DNA of 64,000 nucleotides from contig CAWABB010000001.1 in assembly GCA_963780165.1 (NCBI GenBank), forward strand, positions 1,488,001 to 1,552,000, read 5' to 3'. The stretch is from CAWABB01 sp963780165 (lineage in GTDB: Bacteria; Bacteroidota; Ignavibacteria; UBA10030; UBA6906). Below the pieces are notes generated by a model, which saw only the letters and a list, made by a program, of their open reading frames with translations, was not told the DNA's origin and did not search any database. Numbering within the stretch: the stretch's first letter is position 1; every line of letters begins with the position of its first letter. The position numbers and the translations under genes were made by a program. This document shows, in pieces, positions 49,881 through 58,444 of the stretch.

Positions 49881-52205
49881 ATGCGACGAGAAACAACTCA
49901 CGAGAGCCGACTTGTGGTCGTCTCGAACAGATTACCCTTCACGATCGCGCCGGACGGCGACCACTATCGGTTCACGGAGAGCACCGGCGGACTCGTGACA
50001 GGGCTGCGGTCGTACCTGGAAGGACTGTCGGGCGCCGGACAGCCACCCCACCGGTTCCTCTGGGTGGGATGGCCGGGCGGGACGGCGCCCGATTCTGAAC
50101 GGGACGCCCTGCGAACCCGCGCCCTGGAGGAATTCGGCGCCCTCCCGGTGTTTCTGCCAGAACAGGAGATGGATCTTTTCTATCACGGGTTCTGCAACAA
50201 GACCATCTGGCCGCTGTTCCACTACTTCCCTTCGTACGCGAGCTACGACGACGTCTCCTGGGAGTCGTACATCCGCGTGAACCAGGCGTTCTGTGACGCG
50301 CTCACGGGCACCGTTGGCAGCGGCGACATGATCTGGATTCACGACTATCACCTGATGCTGCTCCCGAGGATGCTCCGCGAGCGCATGCCCGACACACCGG
50401 TCGGGTTCTTCCTCCACATCCCATTCCCGTCGTTCGAAGTGTTCAGGCTGTTCCCCGTCAACTGGCGCAAACAGATACTGGAGGGGCTCCTTGGCGCCGA
50501 TCTGGTCGGGTTCCACACGTACGAGTACATGCAGCATTTTCTCCAGGCGGTCCTCAGGATCCTGGGGTACGACCACGACATGGGTCAGGTGATCGCGCCG
50601 GACCACGTGACCCGGGTTGGAACGTATCCGATGGGCATCGAGTTCGCACGCTTCGCCGCTGCGGGATCGCTTCCCGCCGTGGCCGAAGAGCGGGTGCGCG
50701 TGCGCGAGAGTCTCGGGACGCGCCGCGTCGTGCTCTCGATCGATCGCCTGGATTACTCGAAAGGCATCCTGAACCGCCTGGACGCATTCGATCTCTTTCT
50801 GTCTCAGCATCCGGAGGCGAGAGAGCGCGTCGTGCTTGTGCTTGTCGTCGTCCCGTCGCGTATCGGGGTCTACGAGTACGAGCGGATGAAGCAGCAGATC
50901 GAGGAAACCGTCGGACGGATCAACGGAAGGTACGGCGCGCTGGACTGGACGCCGATCCTGTACCGGTACCGTCAACTCTCCTTCGAGCCTCTCGTGGCAC
51001 TGTATGCCGAGTCGGACATCGCACTGGTGACTCCGTTGCGCGACGGGATGAACCTTGTCGCGAAGGAATACATCGCGTCCCGTGTCGGCTGCGGGGGGGT
51101 TCTCATCCTGAGCGAGATGGCTGGAGCCGCGAAGGAGCTCGGCGAGGCGATCGTCGTGAACCCGAACGACCGGTCGCAGATTGCCGAGGCAATCCGGGAA
51201 GCCCTGGACATGCCGCCCGAGGAACAGTTGAGGCGCAATCAAATCATGCAGGAACGGATCAGCCGGTACGACGTCACGCGATGGGCACAGGATTTCATGT
51301 CAGACCTTGCCGGGATGCAGGCGGTTCATTCGCGGCTCTATGCAAAAGTCCTTCCACGAAAGGTCAGGACGGAGATTGTCGATAGCTTTGCCTCGGCATC
51401 CCGCCGTTTGCTGTTCCTTGACTACGACGGAACGCTGGTTCCGCTGGCCCGCCGTCCACCGGACGCCAGGCCCGGTCAGCATTTGAAGGTGCTGCTGGAC
51501 AGGGTCGGCGCGGAAACCAGGACCCACGTCATGATCGTCAGTGGCCGCGACCGGGAGACCCTTGATTCCTGGCTCGGCGGGCTCCCCGTTGGCCTTGCCG
51601 CCGAACACGGGGCCTGGGTGCGCGATCAGAGGGGCGCATGGACGAAGACGGGGGAGTTTGACACCTCATGGAAGGCCAACCTCCGACCGATTCTGCAACT
51701 GTACGCCGACAGACTGCCAGGAGCGTTCGTCGAGGAGAAGACGCACTCGCTCGTGTGGCACTATCGCCTCGCGGACCCCGACCAGGCACGGATGCTGGAG
51801 AACGAGCTCACCGACCACCTGACTTCGTTCACGGCCAACGCCGATGTCCAGGTCCTGCGCGGGTCAAAAGTAGTGGAGGTGCGACAGGCCGGCATCAGCA
51901 AAGGCATTCTTTGCAGGTCCGTCGTGGGACGCGTGGACGCGGATTTCCTCCTCGCCATCGGGGATGATTGGACCGACGAGGACATGTTCCGGGCGCTTCC
52001 GGAGTCTGCCGTCACAATTCGTGTCGGAATCGCCAGTACGCACGCGCGGTTCAATCTGCGCGACACCCGCGAGGTGCTTGCGCTGCTGGATGCCATGGCT
52101 CAGGCCCGGGACAGCAGACTCCAGCCTGAGCCGCCTCCCTCTCAGATCGAGCCCTGGGCGGCTCCCACCGCGCAGGGCGGAATTTTCGGACCGGAACAGC
52201 GGTAA
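49881..52205 (+). CDS. otsAB: Bifunctional trehalose-6-phosphate synthase / trehalose-6-phosphate phosphatase (OtsA-OtsB fusion)
   Basis: Of 774 residues, 1-~485 are a GT20 synthase: VVVSNRLPFTI, GLVTGL, FLWVGWPG, IHDYHLMLLPRMLRE, GFFLHIPFPS, SIDRLDYSKGI and LRDGMNLVAKEYIASR. Residues ~505-755 are a HAD phosphatase: FLDYDGTLVPL (Asp514, Asp516), VSGRDRETLD, AAEHGAW and AIGDDWTDEDMF. The synthase couples UDP-glucose and glucose-6-phosphate; the phosphatase releases trehalose. Fusions are known in Bacteroidota and eukaryotes. It is the last gene of the trehalose unit; GGAGGCGGAG is the ribosome-binding site. Confidence 0.94.
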   Translation: MRRETTHESRLVVVSNRLPFTIAPDGDHYRFTESTGGLVTGLRSYLEGLSGAGQPPHRFLWVGWPGGTAPDSERDALRTRALEEFGALPVFLPEQEMDLFYHGFCNKTIWPLFHYFPSYASYDDVSWESYIRVNQAFCDALTGTVGSGDMIWIHDYHLMLLPRMLRERMPDTPVGFFLHIPFPSFEVFRLFPVNWRKQILEGLLGADLVGFHTYEYMQHFLQAVLRILGYDHDMGQVIAPDHVTRVGTYPMGIEFARFAAAGSLPAVAEERVRVRESLGTRRVVLSIDRLDYSKGILNRLDAFDLFLSQHPEARERVVLVLVVVPSRIGVYEYERMKQQIEETVGRINGRYGALDWTPILYRYRQLSFEPLVALYAESDIALVTPLRDGMNLVAKEYIASRVGCGGVLILSEMAGAAKELGEAIVVNPNDRSQIAEAIREALDMPPEEQLRRNQIMQERISRYDVTRWAQDFMSDLAGMQAVHSRLYAKVLPRKVRTEIVDSFASASRRLLFLDYDGTLVPLARRPPDARPGQHLKVLLDRVGAETRTHVMIVSGRDRETLDSWLGGLPVGLAAEHGAWVRDQRGAWTKTGEFDTSWKANLRPILQLYADRLPGAFVEEKTHSLVWHYRLADPDQARMLENELTDHLTSFTANADVQVLRGSKVVEVRQAGISKGILCRSVVGRVDADFLLAIGDDWTDEDMFRALPESAVTIRVGIASTHARFNLRDTREVLALLDAMAQARDSRLQPEPPPSQIEPWAAPTAQGGIFGPEQR

Positions 52206-52244
52206 CACGACGGGCCCCTGCAAGGGCAGGCCCCCCGGGGTCAT

Positions 52245-52294
52245 TTGACTTTGACGGATCGGGGTGCTACCTTATTTCACAATCGTGTTACACG
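52245..52294 (+). promoter_or_regulatory. Predicted nikR promoter with candidate operator
   Basis: TTG at 52245-52247, 20-nt spacer, TACCTTAT at 52268-52275. Downstream, CGTGTTACACG (52284-52294) is a perfect 11-bp palindrome touching the start codon region. GTGCTAC (52264) and GTGTTAC (52285) repeat 21 nt apart. Either could be the NikR site; autoregulation is inferred. Confidence 0.45.
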
Positions 52295-52295
52295 C

Positions 52296-52796
52296 ATGCC
52301 TCCCCTGACCCGCTTCGGCGTTTCCATCGACGGCACCCTGATCCGGCGGTTCGACCGGTTCCTGAAGGAGCACGGATATCCCAACCGGTCCGAGGCGTTC
52401 CGCGACCTCATCCGCGCGAGGCTGGTGGAAGAAGAGGTGCGCGACGACTTCACGCACGCGCTCGGCGTCCTGACCCTCGTCTACGACCACCACAAGCGCG
52501 ACCTCGCCACGCGTCTCGGACAGGTGCAGCACGATCACCACACAGCAATCATCTCGACAACGCACGTGCACATCACCCATGACACGTGCCTCGAAGTGAT
52601 CCTGCTCCGCGGCCATGCCGGCGAGCTCCGGTTGCTCGCGGCGGCTATCGCCACCCTGAAGGGCATTCAGCACAGCAAGCTCGTCCTCACCTCCACCGAA
52701 GACCGGAACCATGACGCGCATCATCACCACCATCATCACGTTGCTCACACTGGGCAAGCAGACAAGCCCCGCCGCCGGCCCGGACGCACAGCCTGA
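52296..52796 (+). CDS. nikR: Nickel-responsive regulator NikR
   Basis: The 166-residue protein has the ribbon-helix-helix N-terminus (LTRFGVSIDGTLIRRFDRFL, RSEAFRDLIR) and the ACT-like nickel domain. Ligands correspond to His79, His90, His92 and Cys98 (THVHITHDTCLE), matching E. coli His76, His87, His89 and Cys95 by spacing. NikR represses nickel uptake genes when nickel is bound. Beyond the usual ~135 residues it has an extra His-rich tail (HDAHHHHHHHVAH plus basic residues), encoded by the same 86 bp that start the TonB receptor gene. The tail may buffer nickel. Confidence 0.92.
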   Translation: MPPLTRFGVSIDGTLIRRFDRFLKEHGYPNRSEAFRDLIRARLVEEEVRDDFTHALGVLTLVYDHHKRDLATRLGQVQHDHHTAIISTTHVHITHDTCLEVILLRGHAGELRLLAAAIATLKGIQHSKLVLTSTEDRNHDAHHHHHHHVAHTGQADKPRRRPGRTA

Positions 52797-54552
52797 CACC
52801 ACCCGCACGTACCAAATCGATCCGATCGTCGTGACCGCGACGTTTACGGAGGCGATCCGGAGCGGCGTCCCCAACGCCGTCTCCGTGATCTCCATGGACG
52901 ACATCCGGCTTTCCGGCGAGACGTCGGTCCTTTCGGTGGTCAACAAGCGCGTGCCGGGCGTGTTCATTACGGAACGGGGGGTGCTGGGCTATGGTGCGGG
53001 CCCGGGAGCCGCCGGGGGGATCACCATCCGTGGAACGGGCGGGAGTCCCAACACGCAGGTGCTGGTGCTGACCGACGGCAGGCCCCAGATGATGGGTCTC
53101 TTCGGACATCCCCTTCCCGACACGTACGTGACATCCGGCGTGGAGCGCGTCGAGGTCATCCGCGGACCCGCCTCGCTTCTGCACGGCACGAACGCGATGG
53201 GTGGCGTCATGAACATCATCTACGACTATCGCCCCGGCGCCGGCCCGTTCGCGGATGCGGGGATTTCCTACGGCACCTTCGCAACGCAGAAGTATGAGCT
53301 CCGCACGGGCTACGGGTTCGATCGCGGAGGCGTCTCGATCGCCGGCAATTACTACGACACGGATGGACACCGACCGTACTCGTCCTTCAGGGTCGCTAAC
53401 GGGTCTTTTCGCTTCGGCACCACCCTCTCCGAGTCGTTCTCGCTCAGCGCGGACCTGGCGCTGTCGAAGTTCAAGACGTTTGACCCCGGCCCGGCATCGA
53501 AGCCATATGTGGACCACTGGGTCGATATCCTGCGTGGCTCCAGCGGCCTTGCGCTCGAGAACCGGTCCTCACGCCTTCAGGGAGCCCTCAAGCTCTATTA
53601 TAACTTCGGCGACCACGAGATCTATGACGGTTTCCGATCGACCGACGACAATGTTGGCGCGCTGCTGTATCAGGCGTTCCGCCCGTTGGCGGACAACATC
53701 ACGACAGCCGGGATCGACTTCAAGCGGTACGGCGGCGTCGCGAACAACATCACGACCGGGGCCGACTTCGGCCGCCACTACGTCGAGGAGTACAGCACAT
53801 ACCTCCTGACCCAGCAGGAACTCCTCGACGCCTGCACGGCAAGCGCCGGCGTCAGGATCAATCGAAACACCGTCACGGGCACCGAAGTCGTGCCGCAGCT
53901 CGGCCTTGCCGCGCGGCTCGGAGAAACGACGCTGCGAGCAACCGTCGGCAAAGGCTTCCGGAGCCCGACCATTCGCGAGCTCTACCTCTTCCCCGCGCCA
54001 ACCCCGACGTTGACGGCCGAAAGGCTCTGGAGCTATGAGGCGGGCGTGCTGCAACGGTTCGCCGACCACGGGCAGATCGAGATCTCGGGCTACATCGCCG
54101 ACGGCAGCAACCTGATTCGAACCACAGGGGCATTCCCCAATCTTGTACTCTCGAACTCGGGGTCGTTCACCCACAAGGGGATCGAGATCAGGGGAAATTT
54201 CACGCCGGTGCAGTCGTTCGGTCTCGACGCCACCTACGGCTACCTCGATCCCGACGAGCAGACCACGGCGAACCCACGCCACAAGCTGTTCGTCGGCGCT
54301 ACGTACGGACGTTCCCTGATGACGTTCTCCGCATCCGTGCAGCATATCGCGCGGCTTTTCGGGGCGGACTTCAACCGGCAGCGCCTTCCGGACTACACGC
54401 TGGTCAACCTGAGGGTGTCGGCCCGGGTCGCGACGGGGATGTCCGTGTATGTTGCGGCCGAAAACCTTTTCGACACCGACTACCAGATCGTGTACGACTA
54501 TCCCATGCCCGGACGGACGGTGTTCGCCGGCCTGCGATGGAGCACGGAGTAG
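52711..54552 (+). CDS. TonB-dependent outer-membrane receptor
   Basis: The 613-residue protein has a short N-terminal signal (IITTIITLLTLG), a plug domain (YQIDPIVVTATFTEAIRSG, GGITIRGTGG, NTQVLVLTDGRPQ, VERVEVIRGPASLLHGTNAMGGVMNI) and a 22-strand barrel ending GRTVFAGLRWSTE. Its position after nikR and before an ECF transporter predicts nickel (as a chelate) or a cobalt/corrin-like substrate. The start overlaps nikR by 86 nt in another frame. A later start would remove the signal peptide, so the overlap is probably real. Confidence 0.92.
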   Translation: MTRIITTIITLLTLGKQTSPAAGPDAQPDTTRTYQIDPIVVTATFTEAIRSGVPNAVSVISMDDIRLSGETSVLSVVNKRVPGVFITERGVLGYGAGPGAAGGITIRGTGGSPNTQVLVLTDGRPQMMGLFGHPLPDTYVTSGVERVEVIRGPASLLHGTNAMGGVMNIIYDYRPGAGPFADAGISYGTFATQKYELRTGYGFDRGGVSIAGNYYDTDGHRPYSSFRVANGSFRFGTTLSESFSLSADLALSKFKTFDPGPASKPYVDHWVDILRGSSGLALENRSSRLQGALKLYYNFGDHEIYDGFRSTDDNVGALLYQAFRPLADNITTAGIDFKRYGGVANNITTGADFGRHYVEEYSTYLLTQQELLDACTASAGVRINRNTVTGTEVVPQLGLAARLGETTLRATVGKGFRSPTIRELYLFPAPTPTLTAERLWSYEAGVLQRFADHGQIEISGYIADGSNLIRTTGAFPNLVLSNSGSFTHKGIEIRGNFTPVQSFGLDATYGYLDPDEQTTANPRHKLFVGATYGRSLMTFSASVQHIARLFGADFNRQRLPDYTLVNLRVSARVATGMSVYVAAENLFDTDYQIVYDYPMPGRTVFAGLRWSTE

Positions 54553-54556
54553 CGTT

Positions 54557-55090
54557 GTGTCCGGAGGGGTCACATACCGGGAGGGACTGACAGCCGGAGC
54601 GTTTGGCGCCGCGGCCCTCCTGCTCCCGTTCCTCTTTCATGTACTCCAGCTCGGCCACGTATTCATGCCGATGTACATTCCCCTCGTGACCCTGGCATTC
54701 TATGTCTCGCCCGCGGTTGCCATGACGACTGCGTCTCTGGTTCCCCTGTTGTCCTCAGTCCTGACAGGCATGCCTCCGCTGTACCCCCCGATTGCGCCGA
54801 TCATGGCGCTTGAGCTTGCGTTCATGGCAGGGGCGATTGCGCTGTCCCGGCGGCGTCTGACAACCGTGCCGGCTCCGGGAATTCTGGTTGCCGTCCTGAT
54901 CGCGGGGAGAATGCTGCACGTGGGGCTCGTGTATGTTGCATCGCTGGCCATGGACCTTCCGGCCGGGTTTCTCGCCGGCGTGTCGGTCCTCGCTGGCTGG
55001 CCGGGTGTGCTCCTCATGATTGTCGTGATCCCCGTTCTGTTGCGGGCGCGCCCCCCGCGGCACGTTCAACCGAAGGCGGGAACCCCATGA
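54557..55090 (+). CDS. ECF transporter S component (substrate-binding membrane protein)
   Basis: I take the GTG at 54557, preceded by GGAG 7 nt upstream and 4 nt after the receptor stop, giving 177 residues with five or six membrane segments (YIPLVTLAFYVSPAVAMTTASLVPLLSSVLTGMPP is the core). The pattern fits S components of energy-coupling-factor importers. The specific substrate is set by this protein but cannot be read; nikR upstream suggests nickel or a nickel complex. It overlaps the methyltransferase gene by ATGA. Confidence 0.8.
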   Translation: MSGGVTYREGLTAGAFGAAALLLPFLFHVLQLGHVFMPMYIPLVTLAFYVSPAVAMTTASLVPLLSSVLTGMPPLYPPIAPIMALELAFMAGAIALSRRRLTTVPAPGILVAVLIAGRMLHVGLVYVASLAMDLPAGFLAGVSVLAGWPGVLLMIVVIPVLLRARPPRHVQPKAGTP

Positions 55091-55707
55091 ACTCCGTTGC
55101 GGGCAACCGGGTGGATTACTTCGACGCGATCGCGACGCGCTGGGAGGGCATCGTCGATTCCGGGAGAATCCGACAACGCCTTTCGCCCGTGCTCGATGAT
55201 CTGGGCATCGGCGTGGACGAGCAGATCCTTGATGTTGGCTGCGGGACGGGCATCCTCACGAGCCTGCTCCTTCCGCGGCTGTCGCCTCGAGGACGCGTAT
55301 GCGCCGTCGACTTTTCGGGCGCAATGCTGGACCTCGCACGCGAGAAGCTTTCAGACCGGCGGGTTACCTGGATCGCCTCGGACGCGTCGGCGCTGCCGCT
55401 GCCGGGCGCGTGCATCGATAGAGCCATCGCGTTTTCCACGTGGCCGCACTTCGCTGATCCTGACGCGGTCATCAGGGAAATCCGCAGGGTTCTTCGCCCG
55501 GGCGGCATGCTCCACGTGATTCATGTCGACTCGAGGGCGACCATCAACGCCATTCACACAAATGCCGGTGGCGTGATCGGCCACGATCACCTTGTGCCCG
55601 CGAGCGATCTGGCAGCGGCCCTAGGGCGGTTCGGATTTCAGACAACGTCGATTACGGACAATGTCGAGCGCTATGTGCTGACCGTAGCGAGGGATCGTGA
55701 GTCATGA
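55087..55707 (+). CDS. Class I SAM-dependent methyltransferase
   Basis: The 206-residue protein has an N-terminal YFDAIATRWEG, motif I LDVGCGTGILTSLLL, an acidic residue in VCAVDFSGAML, and IREIRRVLRPGGMLHVIHVDS, all typical of UbiE-like (COG2226) methyltransferases. It lies inside the ECF transport operon with ATGA overlaps on both sides, so it is a true member. Transport operons rarely carry such a gene. It may modify a metallophore, thiol or corrin ligand, which is inference. Confidence 0.88.
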   Translation: MNSVAGNRVDYFDAIATRWEGIVDSGRIRQRLSPVLDDLGIGVDEQILDVGCGTGILTSLLLPRLSPRGRVCAVDFSGAMLDLAREKLSDRRVTWIASDASALPLPGACIDRAIAFSTWPHFADPDAVIREIRRVLRPGGMLHVIHVDSRATINAIHTNAGGVIGHDHLVPASDLAAALGRFGFQTTSITDNVERYVLTVARDRES

Positions 55708-56462
55708 AGCTGATCGGCCTTCTCGATCTTCCCGGTACCGGCACAGGACCCCTGAGAACGCGTTCGCCGCAGGCGCGGCTTTGCATCGGAGGGTTGCTCC
55801 TCCTCGCGCTCATCGCCACCCCCCTCTCGCTGCCATCGGGAGTTCTCGTGCTCCTCGCGGTTGTCGCCTTGAGCATCCTCATCGGGGGAATTCCGGTGCA
55901 TCTGCTCCTCCGCACGGTTCTGGTCTTCGGCATCCTGTACATGCCGTTGCTCCTCCTGCTTCTCCTCTCCCGATTGCTGACTGCGGATGGATTCCAGCTT
56001 TCCCTTATCGGACCTTCGGGACAGATCGGTGAGATCGCGCTCCGCTCGTTTGCTTTGCTGATCGTTGCGACGGCGGTTGTCTCGACGCTCACGATCGCCG
56101 ATGCGGTTCGCGGCAGTGCGGCACTCCCGATTCCGCGGCTTGTGGTGACGGTCCTCTTCCATATCCTGCATCAGGCGAGCCTGATGTTGCGCGAGACGGC
56201 GTCCATTGCCCAGGCGGTCGCTCTCCGAAGCGGTGCGCGCGGATTCAAGGCCGGGCTGGTCATGGTTCGGTCGCTCCCGTCCGTGTGGCTGCCGCGCGTC
56301 GAGGCGAGAATCGAACGGATGGTTCGCGCGGCGGATCTTCGTGGCGCCGATCATATCGCCATGACGTCGCAACCGTCTCCGTGGCGGTCGGGGGATGCGC
56401 TGTTCATCCTGCTCGGCTGCGGCGTTCCTGTTCTCGCCGCCACGCTCCGCTTCTTTCACTAA
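55704..56462 (+). CDS. ECF transporter T component (EcfT/CbiQ-like)
   Basis: The 252-residue protein has five to six membrane segments and a long cytosolic helical region with two short coupling motifs, AQAVALRSGARG and RAADLRGADH. These correspond to the paired Ala-Arg-Gly motifs that contact the ATPases, with Ser or Leu-Arg-Gly variation. It links the S component to the ATPase. It is coupled by ATGA to the methyltransferase gene. Confidence 0.87.
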   Translation: MKLIGLLDLPGTGTGPLRTRSPQARLCIGGLLLLALIATPLSLPSGVLVLLAVVALSILIGGIPVHLLLRTVLVFGILYMPLLLLLLLSRLLTADGFQLSLIGPSGQIGEIALRSFALLIVATAVVSTLTIADAVRGSAALPIPRLVVTVLFHILHQASLMLRETASIAQAVALRSGARGFKAGLVMVRSLPSVWLPRVEARIERMVRAADLRGADHIAMTSQPSPWRSGDALFILLGCGVPVLAATLRFFH

Positions 56463-56475
56463 CAGGAACGCCTCC

Positions 56476-57162
56476 ATGCCCGCGCTCGAATTCGATTCGG
56501 TGTCGGTAGCATACGCGGGAGACGCTCGCCCGTCCATCAGCAACGTCACGTTGCGGATCGGCGCCGGGGAGCGCGTGGCGCTGCTCGGGAACAACGGCTC
56601 CGGCAAAACGACCCTCTTGTTTGCGGCCGCAGGTCTCATCCCGCACACAGGCGTCATCCGGATTGGCGGAGTAGCACTGGGGCCATCGACCAGGGAAGAG
56701 ATCCGTCTTCGAGTCGGATTTCTCTTCTCGAATCCGGAAGATCAAATTCTCCTCCCCCGTGTGCTGGACGACGTTGCGTTTGCGCTTGCCCGGAGAGGTG
56801 TGCCTGCCGCGGAGCAGAGCATCGAGGCAAGTGCGATGTTGCGACAGCTGGACTCCGAAGGCCTTGCCGAGCGATCTCCTCATCAGCTCTCGCAAGGCGA
56901 GAGACTGCGCGTTGCACTGGCGGGCGCCCTGATCGCGAGGCCGCCCCTGTTGTTGCTGGATGAGCCCTCCGAGAACCTGGACCCTCCGGGGAAGCGGCGG
57001 CTGGCTTCAATCCTGGTTGAGACCGGGGCTGCCATAGTCCTGGCAACGCACGACCTCAGATTTGCCGGGCGGTGTTGCACCCGCTTTGTAGTGCTTGCCG
57101 GAGGCGAGGTTGTGAAGGACGCCACCTCCCCGGGGGACCTCTTTCCTTCCTGGGATTACTGA
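56476..57162 (+). CDS. ECF transporter ATPase (EcfA/CbiO-like)
   Basis: The 228-residue ABC ATPase has Walker A GNNGSGKTT, Q-loop region FLFSNPEDQILLP as in EcfA, signature LSQGERLRVALAGALI (LSxGE with Gln), Walker B LLLLDEPSENLD and the switch histidine in VLATHD. Only one ATPase gene is present, so it probably forms a homodimer, as with CbiO. The ATG at 56476 lies 13 nt after the EcfT stop; the operon ends here. Confidence 0.92.
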   Translation: MPALEFDSVSVAYAGDARPSISNVTLRIGAGERVALLGNNGSGKTTLLFAAAGLIPHTGVIRIGGVALGPSTREEIRLRVGFLFSNPEDQILLPRVLDDVAFALARRGVPAAEQSIEASAMLRQLDSEGLAERSPHQLSQGERLRVALAGALIARPPLLLLDEPSENLDPPGKRRLASILVETGAAIVLATHDLRFAGRCCTRFVVLAGGEVVKDATSPGDLFPSWDY

Positions 57163-57802
57163 GCCCACTCTCTCCCTCACGGCTTACCAGACAGCGGTTT
57201 TCTGCGCTTTTCTGCTTGCTCTCGAATCCAGGGCAGGCATCGGTTCCAAGCTGGCCAACCTTCCGGCCGGATCGGTTGTACTATAAATATATCAGCGACT
57301 AGGGGTTACAGACCCGGTTTCCGCTTGACATTAGGGTTGGGATTCGGTTATTTCTGTCCACCTGTTCTTTCCATTAACTGTTTTACGGGCATTCCAGAAA
57401 GCGAGCGAGGGACCCTGTGGCCCTCACCCACTGCTACTTCACATGCCAGACGTACGTCGCACCTGCGACATGCCCGGATCCACACCTCGCGTGTTTCCTT
57501 TCCTCCGTGGTGTTGTACCAGCCTTCTGGTTTTCAACCTCGTGGTTCTCAGCCTTTTCGATCTGCAAACTTTTCATTTTCACTTTATTCGCTTCCCCCGG
57601 AACATTCTCCAAACGTCCGTGTTGTCACATTCACACGGGCGGAGGTGGACGTGCCATGATCCCTTGAGGATGAGCCTTCCCGCTCTCCCGTTATTCACGG
57701 ATCGTGCAGCAGTCGTGCACGACGCCATCGTTGTTTCACCCGGGCGCTGATCCCCGCCGGGTTAAAGAATTGATCATACGCACTAGCTACCAGGAGATTC
57801 TC
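57163..57802. other. 640-bp gene-free, lower-GC stretch
   Basis: No convincing coding frame is present; the longest frames lack ribosome-binding sites and have biased composition. The stretch is clearly more A/T- and pyrimidine-rich than its surroundings, with ACTATAAATATATCAG near 57280 and GCTTGACATTAGGG at 57323. It may hold promoters for the secreted-protein genes downstream, a long leader or a small RNA. No terminator for the ECF operon was recognised. Confidence 0.5.
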
Positions 57803-58309
57803 ATGACACTCGCGTCCCATGTGCGCTCATCCGCAGCGGCGATGTGCATTCTTGTTCTCACCGCCGGGCTCTCGACCGCCTCTGCGCAGCAGAAGGCGAA
57901 GGCACTCGACGAGCTTGCCAGAGAGGCGGACGTCATCGCAGTCGGCAGGGTAACCGCGCTCAAATCCGAGTGGGACGAGGGGAAGACCCGGATCTACACC
58001 CGCGTCACCCTCACCGTCGACGAGTTTCTCAAAGAAGGAAGCGAGCGCGCGAAGGTCGTGGCCATTCTGACACCGGGTGGTGAGGTCGGCGATGTCGGAG
58101 AACTGTACACTCACGTCCCGGTATTCAAGGCGAACGAAGAAGTCGTCGTGTTCCTCCGCACCGTCGACCGCGGCGTATACCGCGTCGCGGCGGGCACCCA
58201 GGGCAAGTATGCTGTCGAACCGGATCCCGCGACCGGCGAACGGGTCGTCGCAGGCTCGTATCGCCTGAAAGATTTCGCGGCGACAGTCCGTCAGGCAGCG
58301 ACCCGGTAG
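57803..58309 (+). CDS. Secreted protein of unknown function (168 residues)
   Basis: The ATG at 57803 follows AGGAGATTCTC. A signal peptide (AAMCILVLTAGLSTASAQ) precedes a soluble domain with LDELAREADVIAVGRVTALKS, a beta-strand segment TRIYTRVTLTVDEFLKEG, VVAILTPGGEVGDVGELYTHVPVFKANEEVVVFLRT and a C-terminal helix. The pattern resembles secreted OB-like domains that accompany metalloprotease-type proteins in this group of bacteria. The giant metzincin-like gene begins 135 nt downstream, so joint expression is possible. Confidence 0.75.
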   Translation: MTLASHVRSSAAAMCILVLTAGLSTASAQQKAKALDELAREADVIAVGRVTALKSEWDEGKTRIYTRVTLTVDEFLKEGSERAKVVAILTPGGEVGDVGELYTHVPVFKANEEVVVFLRTVDRGVYRVAAGTQGKYAVEPDPATGERVVAGSYRLKDFAATVRQAATR

Positions 58310-58444
58310 ACGCCGCTCTCGCCCGAAAGCTTTCGAAAAGTGCACTCATCAAGCCATATGTACCCGTTCGGCCCACGGTCCGGGTCTCATGCGACCACGC
58401 CACACTATTCCGCTGATTCTAGCAACTCCTTCAGGGGACCTTTC

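Noticed and set aside
49932..51242. 436-codon open frame on the minus strand
   Set aside because: Antisense to the trehalose-6-phosphate synthase domain, which carries all catalytic motifs.
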